The notes below the pieces were generated by a model. That model saw only the letters and a program-made list of their open reading frames with translations, searched no databases and was not told the origin of the DNA. From Planctomycetota bacterium (lineage in GTDB: Bacteria > Planctomycetota > Phycisphaerae > Phycisphaerales > SM1A02), in contig JAFMML010000026.1 in NCBI GenBank assembly GCA_017859745.1, positions 1-43,405 of the forward strand: DNA of 43,405 bases, in the 5' to 3' direction. Positions 26,487-35,529 of this stretch are shown one piece after another (the first letter of the stretch is position 1; the number at the start of each line of letters is the position of its first letter). The position numbers were made by a program, and so were the translations under genes.

Positions 26487-27659
26487 ATGCCCCGCACGAT
26501 CGCTCCGCTTCTCGTCTGCACCATCCTCGCGTCGTTCGGCACCGGAGTGGTCTGGAACGGCCTCGCATTCGTGACCCGGGACCAGTACGGCTTCGGGGAG
26601 GTGGAGAACCTCCTGTTGGCGGTCTTCAACGGCGGGGTCTACGTCGCGGCGGCGTTGGCAAGCGGCCCTTTGACGCGAAGTCTCGCCGGCCGCGCATCGC
26701 CTCGCACGGTGCTGGTGGGGATGCTGGCGATCCAGGCGCTCTGCTGCCCGCTTCCGACCCTGATCGAGAGCCCGTGGCTCATCTGGTTCGTCGCCGCGGT
26801 GCTCAGCGGATCGGCGGCGGTCCAGTGGCCGATCATCGAGAGCTATCTCACTGCCGGCCGAGACGGCGAATCGATGCGACGAGCGATCGGGTGGTGGAAC
26901 GTCGCCTGGATGGCCGCGGTGGCCGCAGCGATCCTCGGGATGACGCCGCTGCTCGCGATGGGGCGGCCATCCTGGACCTTCCTCGGTCTGGCGATCCTCT
27001 TCACCGTCGCCGCGGCGGTCGCCTCGCGCTTTCCCCCCGCTCCTGCGGATCACGCCGCAACACCCCACCCCCATCACGCGAGCCCGCGCTACCGGGCGCT
27101 CCTGACCTCCTCGCGGGTGCTGCTGCCTCTGGGATACGTGCTCGTGGGCGCGATCTCGCCGCTGATGCCCTATCTGCTGTCGGATCTCGACGCGCCGCTG
27201 GAGTGGCAGACCCCGACGACGAGCGTCTGGCTCGTCGCCCGCATCGGCATCGTGGTGCTGTTCTGGCGGACCAGCTTCTGGCACGGCAGGGCATCGACGC
27301 TCGTGCTCGCCGCAGGCCTTCTGGTCGGAGGGTTCGCAACCATGGTGCTGGCCACCTCGATGACGGCGATGGTCCTCGGGCTCGTCGCCTTCGGATTCGG
27401 CCAAGGCGTCGTCTACTACGCGGCGCTCTACTACGCCATGGCCGTGGGCCACGCCGACGTGGATGCCGGCGGGACGCACGAGGGCCTCATCGGCGCCGGC
27501 TACGCGGTCGGCCCGGGCATCGCCCTCCTTGGAAGTCTCGCCGCCGGCCCCACCGGCATCGTCGCCGCGACGTGGGCGCTGGTGGCCTTCGCGGCCGTGC
27601 CGGCCTTCAGGCCTCTGGTGCGACTCGCACGCCGTGAGCGCCACCCCGGCCCGGACTGA
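26487..27659 (+). CDS. MFS transporter
   Basis: This 390-residue protein has about twelve hydrophobic helices in two six-helix halves joined by a histidine/proline-rich cytoplasmic loop (near 190-210, PADHAATPHPHHASPRYR). This organisation is that of the major facilitator superfamily. I chose ATG 26487; an upstream GTG/ATG region overlaps promoter-like sequence (TACCAT at 26471-26476), and no Shine-Dalgarno precedes the start. It converges on the photolyase gene with a gap of only 3 bases. The substrate is not predictable. Confidence 0.82.
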   Translation: MPRTIAPLLVCTILASFGTGVVWNGLAFVTRDQYGFGEVENLLLAVFNGGVYVAAALASGPLTRSLAGRASPRTVLVGMLAIQALCCPLPTLIESPWLIWFVAAVLSGSAAVQWPIIESYLTAGRDGESMRRAIGWWNVAWMAAVAAAILGMTPLLAMGRPSWTFLGLAILFTVAAAVASRFPPAPADHAATPHPHHASPRYRALLTSSRVLLPLGYVLVGAISPLMPYLLSDLDAPLEWQTPTTSVWLVARIGIVVLFWRTSFWHGRASTLVLAAGLLVGGFATMVLATSMTAMVLGLVAFGFGQGVVYYAALYYAMAVGHADVDAGGTHEGLIGAGYAVGPGIALLGSLAAGPTGIVAATWALVAFAAVPAFRPLVRLARRERHPGPD

Positions 27660-27662
27660 GCG

Positions 27663-29087
27663 TCATCGACCGGCGGTGATCTTCGACAGGGCGTCGAGGG
27701 CTCGCTTCCGAGCCGTGGCGTGATCGACGATCGGCCGAGGATAGGTTTCGCCAAGACGCACTCCCGCCGTCGCGAGCACCGCCGGCGGCGCCTCCCATGG
27801 CCGGTGCAGGAACTTCGCGGGCACCCGGGCGAGTTCGGGAACCCACTGCGAGACGTACTCGCCTCGACGGTCGAACTTCTCGCCCTGCAGCACCGGGTTG
27901 AAGATCCGGAAGTAGGGCGCCGCATCCGCGCCGCACCCGCCGGCCCACTGCCAACCGAGGGTGTTGCTCGCGAGGTCCGCATCGACCAGCGTGTCCCAGA
28001 ACCACCTCGCTCCTTCGGTCCACGAGACGAGCAGGTGCTTCACGAGAAAGCTCGCGACGACCATCCGCACGCGATTGTGCATCCAGCCGGTCCGCCAGAG
28101 CTGGCGCATGCCCGCGTCGACCAGCGGGTAGCCGGTCGAGCCTCGCCGCCACGCCTCGAGACCGGCCTCGTCGCGGCGCCAGGGGAACCTCGAGAACTCG
28201 CCGCGCAGCGGCTCGTCGGTGGTGCCGGGGTACGCCGCGAGCACGTGGTGGGCGAACTCGCGCCAGCCGATCTCGGTGAGGAACTTGACGGTGTCCTCGC
28301 CCGCCCCGTCGACGCCGCCGATCGCGTTCCAGATCCGGCGTGGTGAAATCTCGCCGAAGTGCAGGTGCGGCGAGAGCATCGAGGTTCCGACGATGGCCGG
28401 CCGATCGCGGCCATCGCCGTAGGATTCGATCGCCGACTTGCGAAACGCAGCCAGTCGAGACTTCGCGCCGGACTCGCCCGGGTTCCAGGCCTCGGCGAGT
28501 CCCCCGTCCCAGCCGATCTTCGGACGCAGCGCGAGGCTCTCGATCGATTCGGAGCGGGGCCAGGATCGCGGAGCCTTCAGCGCCCTGGGTGCCGACTTCG
28601 ACGCGGGGATCGAGGCCTGCCTCAGGCAGGATCGCCAGAACGGCGTGAACACCCGGTACGGATCGCCACCTCCGGTTCGCACCGCCTCCGGCGAGAAGAG
28701 CAGCGTCGTCTCCAGTCGATCGAACTCGACGTCGGATCCCAGGGCCATGGCGACCGACTCCTCCTGCCGCCTGGCGGACGGCTCGTGGCGTCGGCTCGCC
28801 ACCACCCGCGAGGCGCCGGTCTCGCGAACGACGTCGCGCAGGACCTCGGCAGCGTCGCCGCTCCGCACCACGAGGCGGCTGCCGATCGATCGCAGCGATT
28901 CGTCGAGCGATCTCAACGACCGATCGAGCCACCAGCGACTCGCGGCGCCCGGCCTCCAGGCGCCTTCGCCTTCGGGATCGTGGATGAACAGCGGCACCAC
29001 CGTCCCGCCGGTCCTCGCGGCATGGTGCAGGCCGTCGTGATCGTCCAGTCGCAGGTCGTTGCGGAACCAGAGGATGGTTGCGGTCAT
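27663..29087 (-). CDS. phrB: Deoxyribodipyrimidine photolyase (class I cryptochrome/photolyase)
   Basis: This 474-residue flavoprotein splits UV-induced pyrimidine dimers with blue light. The N-terminal antenna-binding Rossmann domain begins ILWFRNDLRLDDHDGL. The FAD-binding domain has SPHLHFGEISPR, EIGWREFAHHVL, STGYPLVDAGMRQLW, GWMHNRVRM and NTLGWQWAGGCGADAAPYFR followed by IFNP, all diagnostic. The tryptophan electron-transfer positions appear retained. The ATG at 29087 overlaps the stop of the SRPBCC-SDR gene as ATGA, so it is the last gene of a three-gene operon with a second, iron-sulfur photolyase. Confidence 0.95.
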   Translation of the reverse strand: MTATILWFRNDLRLDDHDGLHHAARTGGTVVPLFIHDPEGEGAWRPGAASRWWLDRSLRSLDESLRSIGSRLVVRSGDAAEVLRDVVRETGASRVVASRRHEPSARRQEESVAMALGSDVEFDRLETTLLFSPEAVRTGGGDPYRVFTPFWRSCLRQASIPASKSAPRALKAPRSWPRSESIESLALRPKIGWDGGLAEAWNPGESGAKSRLAAFRKSAIESYGDGRDRPAIVGTSMLSPHLHFGEISPRRIWNAIGGVDGAGEDTVKFLTEIGWREFAHHVLAAYPGTTDEPLRGEFSRFPWRRDEAGLEAWRRGSTGYPLVDAGMRQLWRTGWMHNRVRMVVASFLVKHLLVSWTEGARWFWDTLVDADLASNTLGWQWAGGCGADAAPYFRIFNPVLQGEKFDRRGEYVSQWVPELARVPAKFLHRPWEAPPAVLATAGVRLGETYPRPIVDHATARKRALDALSKITAGR

Positions 29088-30529
29088 GCGTCGGGGTCCG
29101 TCGGGGATTCCGGGTGCGGTCTGCCGAACTCGAAGGCGAGCGCACGGTCGAGCGTCGGGAAGTCGAAGCGGAACCCGCTCTCGGACAGTCGCCGCGGAGC
29201 CACCGGAGCGCCCCCGAGCAGCAGCTCGCGACCCATTCGCCCGAAGGCCGCCTTGACGATGAACGCGGGCAACGGCGCGAGGAACGGACGTCGCATCGCT
29301 CGAGCGAGATCGCGGCCGAAGGTCCGGTTGGACCGAGGCTGCGGCGCGACCGCATTGATCGGGCCCGAGAGGTCCTCGCGTCGGATCGACCAGAGGATGG
29401 CGGCGATCAGATCGTCGAGCGCGATCCAAGGCATGGCCTGCCGACCATGCCCCACCGGGCCTCCAAGTCCCAGCGAGAACGGGGGCCGCAACTTCGCGAC
29501 GATGCCGCCGGTGGCGGAGACGACGACGCCGATGCGCAGATGCACCACGCGAATCCCCGCCTCCTCGGCGGGTCGCGTCGCCGCCTCCCAGGCCGCCGCG
29601 GTCTCCGCGAGGAAACCCGCGCCTTGGGGGCCGGACTCGTCGAGCGCCGTCGCTGGATCACCTTCCGCATCGAGATCGGGGCGATCGCCGTAGACGCCGA
29701 CCGCCGATGCCGAAACCAACACCCTCGGCGGGCGTTCGAGCTTCGCGAGAGCCTCGCACAGCAGCCGCGTGCCCTCGACGCGGCTCGAACGGATCGACGC
29801 CATGCGGGCCGGGGTCCAGCGGCCAGCGGCGATGTTCTCGCCCGCGAGATGGACCACCGCATCCATCGCTTCGAGCCCGCGGCCATCGATCTCGCCTCGC
29901 ACGGGATCCCAAGAGACGTCTCCGGCGGCGCGATCCGGCCGACCCCGAACCACACGGCGCACATGGTGCCCGCCGGTGGCGAGAAACGCCCGCAGCGGTC
30001 GTCCCACCATCCCGCTCGAACCGGTCAGGGCGATCTGGAGAGGTGCCGCGTCGGGACCGGCGAGGGTTCGGTCCTCGACATGACGACGAAGATCGTGCCG
30101 CAGGCGGTCGTGCCGAAACGCGAAGGTCCGATCGAGGTCGGCGCGAACCTTCGCGCCCGCGAGCAATCGTCCCACCGGGCCGAAGCGAATCGCGTACTCG
30201 ATGCGATCCTCGAGCAGGCTGTGCCCTTCCGGCTCGGGCATGAAGCGATGATCGTGCACCCAGGAGGCGAAGGGCCCCTGCACTTGACGATCGCGGAAGC
30301 CCCGCTCGGGATCGACGTCCTCGTGCACCGCCCGCCACCGGATCGGAATGCCGCCGATCGACAACTCCAATTCGGCGATGGAGCCTTCCGCCACGCCGCC
30401 GAAGGTGCCCACCACGCGGACCTTCTGCCAAGGCGGAAGCAGGCGATCGAGGGCTCCGTCGCGAAAGTGCCAGGCGGCGAGATCCTCGACCGGGGCCGGC
30501 ATGCGGCTCGAATGAAGGAAGACGGTCAT
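29084..30529 (-). CDS. SRPBCC domain fused to TIGR01777-type SDR epimerase
   Basis: This 481-residue protein has an SRPBCC/START-like ligand-binding domain at about 1-155 (starting MTVFLHSSRMPAPVEDLAAW, with EDRIEYAIRFGPVGRLLAG at its end). Residues about 175-475 form an extended short-chain dehydrogenase of the YfcH/TIGR01777 type: nucleotide-binding LTGSSGMVGRPL, AVVHLAGENIAAGRW, RVEGTRLL, SASAVGVYGDR. The reaction is unknown for the family, though NAD(P) binding is expected. Fusions of these two domains are known in several phyla. The start at 30529 lies 4 bases after the upstream photolyase stop, and it overlaps phrB by 4 bases. Association with photolyases suggests a shared light or oxidative stress response. 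Confidence 0.9.
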   Translation of the reverse strand: MTVFLHSSRMPAPVEDLAAWHFRDGALDRLLPPWQKVRVVGTFGGVAEGSIAELELSIGGIPIRWRAVHEDVDPERGFRDRQVQGPFASWVHDHRFMPEPEGHSLLEDRIEYAIRFGPVGRLLAGAKVRADLDRTFAFRHDRLRHDLRRHVEDRTLAGPDAAPLQIALTGSSGMVGRPLRAFLATGGHHVRRVVRGRPDRAAGDVSWDPVRGEIDGRGLEAMDAVVHLAGENIAAGRWTPARMASIRSSRVEGTRLLCEALAKLERPPRVLVSASAVGVYGDRPDLDAEGDPATALDESGPQGAGFLAETAAAWEAATRPAEEAGIRVVHLRIGVVVSATGGIVAKLRPPFSLGLGGPVGHGRQAMPWIALDDLIAAILWSIRREDLSGPINAVAPQPRSNRTFGRDLARAMRRPFLAPLPAFIVKAAFGRMGRELLLGGAPVAPRRLSESGFRFDFPTLDRALAFEFGRPHPESPTDPDA

Positions 30530-30533
30530 GCGA

Positions 30534-32222
30534 TCAACGACCTCTCGAGTCGGAGGGGGCGGACCCGACGACGTCCACGGGCAGCGGTCGCCCCTCGACG
30601 AGGAGCTGCTGCACCCGCGAGAAGGTATCCGCATCCCGTCGACGATCCGCCTCGGATCGCTTCCGCATCGCCTGAAGCACCACCCCGAGGCGGTGGTTGC
30701 CGCGAAGCGCCGGTTCGTGACGGGCCAGGAACGCCCAGTAGAGCCTCGTGATCGGGCAGGTCTTCTTCGGATGGAAGCGGCATCCGCCGCAGTAGTCGCT
30801 CATGCGGTCGATGTACGCGCTGCCGGCCACGTAGGGCTTGGTGGTCATGAATCCGCCCAACGCCCACGTCGCCATGCCCATCACGTTCGGCTCGACCACC
30901 CACTCCCACGCGTCGAGGTACGCGATCCAGAACCAGTCGGCCAGATCCCGCGGCGAGACGTCGAGCAGATTCGCAAGGTTGCCGAGGACCATCAGGCGGG
31001 TGATGTGGTGGGACCAGCTCTCGGCCCAGACATCCTCGACCACTCGATCGAGGCAGGCGAGTCCGCTCTCTCGCCCCCAGAAGGCCGGCGGGACGCCGAT
31101 CCGCTGCGAGAGGGCGTTGGCGTCGCTGCCCGCACCCACGCCGGTCGGCGCGTCGGAGACGGTCCACTCCCGTCCCGCCCACGCGGCGTAGCCGCCGTCG
31201 CCCGGCCGCGAGGTCTCCGGTTGACTCGCTCCGCCGAGATCCCGAAGTCCATCGGTTGCGTCGTGCACGTGCCGCACGAACTCCCGCCAGCCGATCAACT
31301 GCCGGATGAAGCCCTCGCGACTTGGAAGCGGCAGCTCCTCCATGGCGACGACGTCGCGCAGCACCTCGTGGGGATCGAGCCGGCCGAGGTTCAGCAGCGG
31401 CGAGATCCGCGTGTGGAACAGGCCTCGGCTCCGTACGCTCATCGCGTCCTCGAAGGGGCCGAAGTGCGGCAGGCACGCCGCCTTCGCCCAGGCCCACACC
31501 CGCCCCGCATCCTCGGCCGTCGCGGGCAGGGCCTGGAGATCGAGTTCGCCCGGATGGGAGGCGAATCGCCCTGCGATCTCCTCCCCCACCTCGCGACGGA
31601 GCGGCGTCTCCGCGAACCGCGGCGGATCAGGCGCCGCCGGCACCCCATGCCAGGCCTCGCGATTCTCGGCATCGAAGGAGAGCTTGCCGCCGACGGGCCT
31701 GCCCTCGTCGTCCATCAGGATGCCCGTTCGCTTGCGCACCCGGCGGTAGAAGGCGTCCATGCGCGGCCCGGCCTTCCCGATCGAGGCGTCGAACTCCGCG
31801 CGACTGGTCAGCCACAGCGGATGCTCGAGCCAGCGCAGCCGCCCCGCCTCGACGAACGGCGCGAACTCGCAGCGCATCTCCCGCTCGGCAGGATGCCAGG
31901 CCTCGACCTCGAGAAGATGCTCCCGCTCCAGCAGTTCGGCGAGGGCCTCCCGCATGGAACCGTCGGTGCGAAGGTGATCGACGTGTCCACCCACGTCCCG
32001 GACCTCGGCGACGAACGCCCGCAGATTGAGCAGGATCGACGCCACCCGCTGTCGGTGGTAGGGACGTCTCGAGAGCCACTCCCGGCTCTCGATGACCACG
32101 TATCGCCCGGGCTCCGCGCCGGAAGGCATCTGCCGACCGGAGAGTTGATCGGGCAGAACCAGTCGCGCCGGCGACCTGTCGGCACGGGATCCGGTCGTCG
32201 TCGCGCGGCGTGGTCGGCTCAT
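30534..32222 (-). CDS. Iron-sulfur bacterial cryptochrome/(6-4) photolyase family protein
   Basis: This 562-residue protein is of the FeS-BCP group typified by Agrobacterium PhrB, which repairs (6-4) photoproducts. Seen: LVLPDQLS near the N-terminus, the VRDVGGHVDHLRTD antenna-domain region, LIGWREFVRHVH, SWSHHITRLMVLGNLANLL and FMTTKPYVAGSAYIDRMSDY. Four cluster cysteines can be assigned: C390 (LACLDRVV), C478 and C481 (YCGGC) and C489 (TCPITRLYW). The 88-residue distance from the first to the second equals that in PhrB, while the last gap is shorter (7 residues between rather than 12). The start ATG 32222 precedes a basic N-terminus. It is the first gene of the operon. Confidence 0.92.
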   Translation of the reverse strand: MSRPRRATTTGSRADRSPARLVLPDQLSGRQMPSGAEPGRYVVIESREWLSRRPYHRQRVASILLNLRAFVAEVRDVGGHVDHLRTDGSMREALAELLEREHLLEVEAWHPAEREMRCEFAPFVEAGRLRWLEHPLWLTSRAEFDASIGKAGPRMDAFYRRVRKRTGILMDDEGRPVGGKLSFDAENREAWHGVPAAPDPPRFAETPLRREVGEEIAGRFASHPGELDLQALPATAEDAGRVWAWAKAACLPHFGPFEDAMSVRSRGLFHTRISPLLNLGRLDPHEVLRDVVAMEELPLPSREGFIRQLIGWREFVRHVHDATDGLRDLGGASQPETSRPGDGGYAAWAGREWTVSDAPTGVGAGSDANALSQRIGVPPAFWGRESGLACLDRVVEDVWAESWSHHITRLMVLGNLANLLDVSPRDLADWFWIAYLDAWEWVVEPNVMGMATWALGGFMTTKPYVAGSAYIDRMSDYCGGCRFHPKKTCPITRLYWAFLARHEPALRGNHRLGVVLQAMRKRSEADRRRDADTFSRVQQLLVEGRPLPVDVVGSAPSDSRGR

Positions 32223-32428
32223 CCGAGGATGGTTCGATCGGGAGGCGGGAGCGATTCGTCGGAGCGCTATCATCAGTCCGACCGGGCTTTGCCGATCGTC
32301 CCCAAGGCGAGTCCGACCATCGGGCATCCCTTTTGACGGCGGCCCCGAATGCGCCGTCCCAGGGATTGGAACATCCCCTGCCGCACCCCCGCGCCCCCTG
32401 GCGGCGTGCCGCATCAGGAGCTTCAAGC

Positions 32429-33544
32429 GTGAGCCTCGCAGACCATCAGTCGATCCCCGGAGTCGCTCTCGGCCCGCCCCACTGGTCCAAGGTCGCAGGC
32501 ACGGTGATGTGCCGGGTGATCGTCCCCGCGTGGGTCTTCGCCGGGGCCAGCTTCAAGCTGTTCGAGCGGGATCCGCAGCTCCTGCCACCACCGGTCCTCG
32601 ATGTGGTGAGGCAGATTGGAAGCGCGATCGGGGCCGATCTGCCGACGTTCCTGATGTTCTCGATGCGGGCCATGATCGCCGTCGAGTTCGCGGCAGTCGC
32701 GGTGATGGTGCTGTTCCCGAGACTCTCTCGACTGGTCGCGGCCTCGATCCTCGGCCTGTTCCTGATCGTGCTGTCCGCGGTGCTGTTCCAGGGATTCCAG
32801 AAGGGCGGCTGGTCCGGGATGATGTCGGACTGCGGCTGCTTCGGAAGCAGCGGACCGCCCGCACCGTTCATGCTTCTGATCGACGCGGTGCTGTTCGTGG
32901 GCGTGCTCGCCTTTCGCGTGCCGATGTCCGCACACTGGCCCCGCATCGAGCGCAAGATGATCGGGATCACCGCGGCCGTGGCCGTCGCCGGTGCCGTCGT
33001 CGCCTTCGCGGTCCCGAATCGGACGTTCGTGCTTGCCGAAGGCGAGGACGGCGGCACTGAAGCCTCCACCGCCGGCGGAACGGTCTCCGACGGCGGCGGC
33101 ACCTCCTCGACCACTCCGTGGTCGGCACCGAGACCGGCGCCGGAGCCCTACTACTTCACCAACTTCGCCGACTGGGTCGGAAAGCCGCTGTTCAGCCAGC
33201 CTCTTGCCCAGCAGATCTCGCGCCCGGTCCCCGACGGCTTCGATTCCGGTCGTTGGCATCTGGTCCTCTACCGCGCTGACTGCGAGCACTGCCACGCGCT
33301 GCTCGAAGAGCACTTCAGCGGAGTGCTCGAGACTCCGGTGCTGGCCGTCGAAGTACCCGATACCGATCCCTCGGCCGATCTGGGCATGCCCTGCGGGGAG
33401 TGCGACCTCGCCCAGTTCACGAAGGGACCGCAGTACGTCCTGACCACACCGGTGCTGTTGACCGTGGTCGATGGGCAGGTCGTCTGCGCTTGCGACAACG
33501 TGGACGATCTCGCCATGGTCGCGGAGTGTCTCGATGCCCAGTGA
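32429..33544 (+). CDS. MauE/DoxX-like membrane protein with C-terminal thioredoxin-like domain
   Basis: This 371-residue membrane protein has a MauE-like four-helix part at about 20-165 containing the DCGCFG motif (C135, C137). A fifth helix and a Ser/Thr/Pro linker follow, then a thioredoxin-like domain at about 270-370. That domain has CEHC (C285, C288), a second CGEC (C322, C325), a TPVLLTVVDG strand with the cis-proline position, and CAC (C353, C355). MauE relatives pass electrons for disulfide chemistry like DsbD/VKOR-type systems; a role in envelope thiol redox is inferred. The GTG start at 32429 has AGGAG 8 bases upstream. It overlaps the next, related gene by 11 bases. Confidence 0.82.
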   Translation: MSLADHQSIPGVALGPPHWSKVAGTVMCRVIVPAWVFAGASFKLFERDPQLLPPPVLDVVRQIGSAIGADLPTFLMFSMRAMIAVEFAAVAVMVLFPRLSRLVAASILGLFLIVLSAVLFQGFQKGGWSGMMSDCGCFGSSGPPAPFMLLIDAVLFVGVLAFRVPMSAHWPRIERKMIGITAAVAVAGAVVAFAVPNRTFVLAEGEDGGTEASTAGGTVSDGGGTSSTTPWSAPRPAPEPYYFTNFADWVGKPLFSQPLAQQISRPVPDGFDSGRWHLVLYRADCEHCHALLEEHFSGVLETPVLAVEVPDTDPSADLGMPCGECDLAQFTKGPQYVLTTPVLLTVVDGQVVCACDNVDDLAMVAECLDAQ

Positions 33545-34523
33545 GGCTGCCGCGTCGCCGACGGGTCGGACCGGCCTCGCCGCTCGGCTGGGCGTGCCGC
33601 TTCTGCTGATCGTGCTGATCGCTCTGGAGATCCGCTCCGGCGTCGCCTCGCTGCCTGCCTGGCTCGAAGGGTTCGGCGTTCGCTTCGAATGGAGTCCGGA
33701 GTCTCTGGTTCGCGGTCTCGTCGGCGTTCAAGCGGGGCTCGCCCTGTCGATCCTTCTGCTGGGGCGATGGTCGCGCCGACTCGCCCTCGCGACCATGGCG
33801 GGCATCGCCTTTGCGGCGATCGCGGAGCTCTCGGCGCTCCTTGGACGAGATGTCGAGACGTGGCGGTACCTCGTGCCGGCGATCTTGCTGGCGGTCTCGG
33901 GCGCCATGCTGCCGGCACTGCTTCGGAACGCCCCCGCCGCGCCCGGTCCGAACGGATCGGTCGCTTGGCGGGCCATCGGACTTCTCGCCATCGTCACCAT
34001 CGCGTTTGGACTTGCCGCGAGGGTTCCGGTTTCACCACTCCCCGGGCCTGTCCTCGGCTCCTTCTCGGGCGAGGTGATCGAGTTGCGCCCCGAGTCGTGG
34101 GTCGGGCAGACGATCCCGGCAACCGGTCTGGCCGGGCATCTGCCCGCGGTGACGCCGCTCACCCTCGAAGGCCGCTCCGCGGTCGTCCTCTACAACCCCC
34201 GCTGCGCGTCGTGCCATGAACTCTTCGACGAGTGGTTCGCCGACGGTGCGCCGTTCCGAGTCGTGGCGATCCAAGTGCCTCCCGAATCCTCGGCGGTGCT
34301 TCTCGAATCGGATCTTCCCGACGACGTCGAGTGCCCCGAGTGCGAACGACTGACCCTTCGCGCCGGCCCGCTCTGGATCGTCCAGCCCCCCGTCGTCGCC
34401 GCGGTCGAGGACGGCGTGGTCACCTGCGTGGCGATGAGGCCCGAGGAGATCGAGTCCTGTCTGGGTCGCTGGTTCGGACGCCCCGCGACGACGCAGGCTG
34501 AACCGTCAGCGAACTCGATGTGA
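33534..34523 (+). CDS. Membrane protein with thioredoxin-like domain, partner of upstream gene
   Basis: This 329-residue protein has the same plan as its upstream neighbour: about four or five hydrophobic helices, then a periplasmic-side thioredoxin-like domain from about 195. That domain has CASC (C224, C227), CPEC (C267, C270), the PPVVAAVEDG strand and a following Cys298. The CGC motif of MauE is missing from its membrane part. Shared spacing of the cysteine pairs indicates a diverged tandem duplicate. The ATG at 33534 overlaps the upstream stop by 11 bases, so expression is probably coupled. Its last 104 bases overlap tilS on the other strand. The target is unknown. Confidence 0.75.
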   Translation: MPSEAAASPTGRTGLAARLGVPLLLIVLIALEIRSGVASLPAWLEGFGVRFEWSPESLVRGLVGVQAGLALSILLLGRWSRRLALATMAGIAFAAIAELSALLGRDVETWRYLVPAILLAVSGAMLPALLRNAPAAPGPNGSVAWRAIGLLAIVTIAFGLAARVPVSPLPGPVLGSFSGEVIELRPESWVGQTIPATGLAGHLPAVTPLTLEGRSAVVLYNPRCASCHELFDEWFADGAPFRVVAIQVPPESSAVLLESDLPDDVECPECERLTLRAGPLWIVQPPVVAAVEDGVVTCVAMRPEEIESCLGRWFGRPATTQAEPSANSM

Positions 34524-35511
34524 GTTCGACCCGCACCCCGCCGGGCCAGGTCCACAGACGCGGCGACCGATCCATGTCGCCCACCGCCTCGGCCACCCGA
34601 CGACAACTCGCCTCGGTGAGGCGATCTGCGAGTTCTGGGGCTTCGAAGAGCAGGGCTCGCCGCAGACCCGCCGCAACGAGAAGCGGCGGCAAGTCCCGCA
34701 GGCGCTCTCGACACCAGGACCTCCGGGCGCCGTCGCCCCAGACCTCGTCGAGCCAACGATCGATCGCCTGCTCGGCGAGTTCGGCATGATCCGCCGCCGC
34801 CGCGACCCGGCGATTCGCTCCCGGGAAGATCGACTCGAGTTCTCGACAGACGCCCCGACGCAGCCTTCCCCTCAGGCGTCGCGGGTCCTCGTTGCCGGGA
34901 TCCTCGGCGGGCTCGAGTCCCAATCTCCTTCCGAGCTCGCGAAGCGATTCGCGGGGGACCCCGAGAAACGGCCTGACAAGGTGAATCCCGCCGCCCAGAT
35001 CGCGAGTGCGATGAATGCCTCTCCATCCGCGAGGCCCAGCGCCCCGCGCGATGGCGGCGATGACGGTCTCGAGTTGGTCGTCGGCGTGATGGGCCGTGAC
35101 GATTCTGCCGCAGGACGTCCGTCGCGCGACCTCGACGAGGGCCTCCTCCCGACGACGCCTGGCGATGGCCGCCCGATTGCCAGGCCCACCGCAATCCACC
35201 TCGGCAACCACGCATTCGAGACCGACGGCGCGGGCATGAGCCTCGACCATCGACGCCTCCAGCACCGATTCGGGTCGGAGACCGTGGTTCACGTGGGCGA
35301 TCACAACCCGATGCAGACATGACCGTTGCGAGATCGCCGCCCCCAGCCACAGCATGGGAAGCGAGTCCCCGCCGCCGCTGACGGCAAACAGCGAGGCATC
35401 GGGCGTGGCGGCAGTCGAGGGATCCGTCGACAGCGACTTCTCGAGAATCGCCGCCAGCGGAGACCGCCCCGCGGCGAGAACACGTGCGGAAATGGTGCCG
35501 GGATCGATCAT
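34420..35511 (-). CDS. tilS: tRNA(Ile)-lysidine synthase
   Basis: This 363-residue enzyme attaches lysine to C34 of the CAU anticodon of tRNA-Ile so that it reads AUA. The PP-loop ATPase motif is SGGGDS (45-50), followed by HVNHGLRPES, ARRRREEALVEVA, TAHHADDQLETVI and the RGAGPRGWRGI segment, all diagnostic. The C-terminal tRNA-binding part is shorter than in E. coli. I chose ATG 35511, which starts close before the conserved core; a TATGAT -10-like hexamer (minus strand 35556-35551) lies upstream. The gene's end overlaps the converging thioredoxin-like gene by 104 bases. Confidence 0.95.
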   Translation of the reverse strand: MIDPGTISARVLAAGRSPLAAILEKSLSTDPSTAATPDASLFAVSGGGDSLPMLWLGAAISQRSCLHRVVIAHVNHGLRPESVLEASMVEAHARAVGLECVVAEVDCGGPGNRAAIARRRREEALVEVARRTSCGRIVTAHHADDQLETVIAAIARGAGPRGWRGIHRTRDLGGGIHLVRPFLGVPRESLRELGRRLGLEPAEDPGNEDPRRLRGRLRRGVCRELESIFPGANRRVAAAADHAELAEQAIDRWLDEVWGDGARRSWCRERLRDLPPLLVAAGLRRALLFEAPELADRLTEASCRRVAEAVGDMDRSPRLWTWPGGVRVELTSSSLTVQPASSRGVRTSDPDRTRSPRASSPRR

Positions 35512-35529
35512 CGAACGATGTGATTCCAC

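Noticed and set aside
29078-32336. Long plus-strand frames across the photolyase operon
   Set aside because: They are antisense to well-supported photolyase and SDR genes and show no family resemblance.
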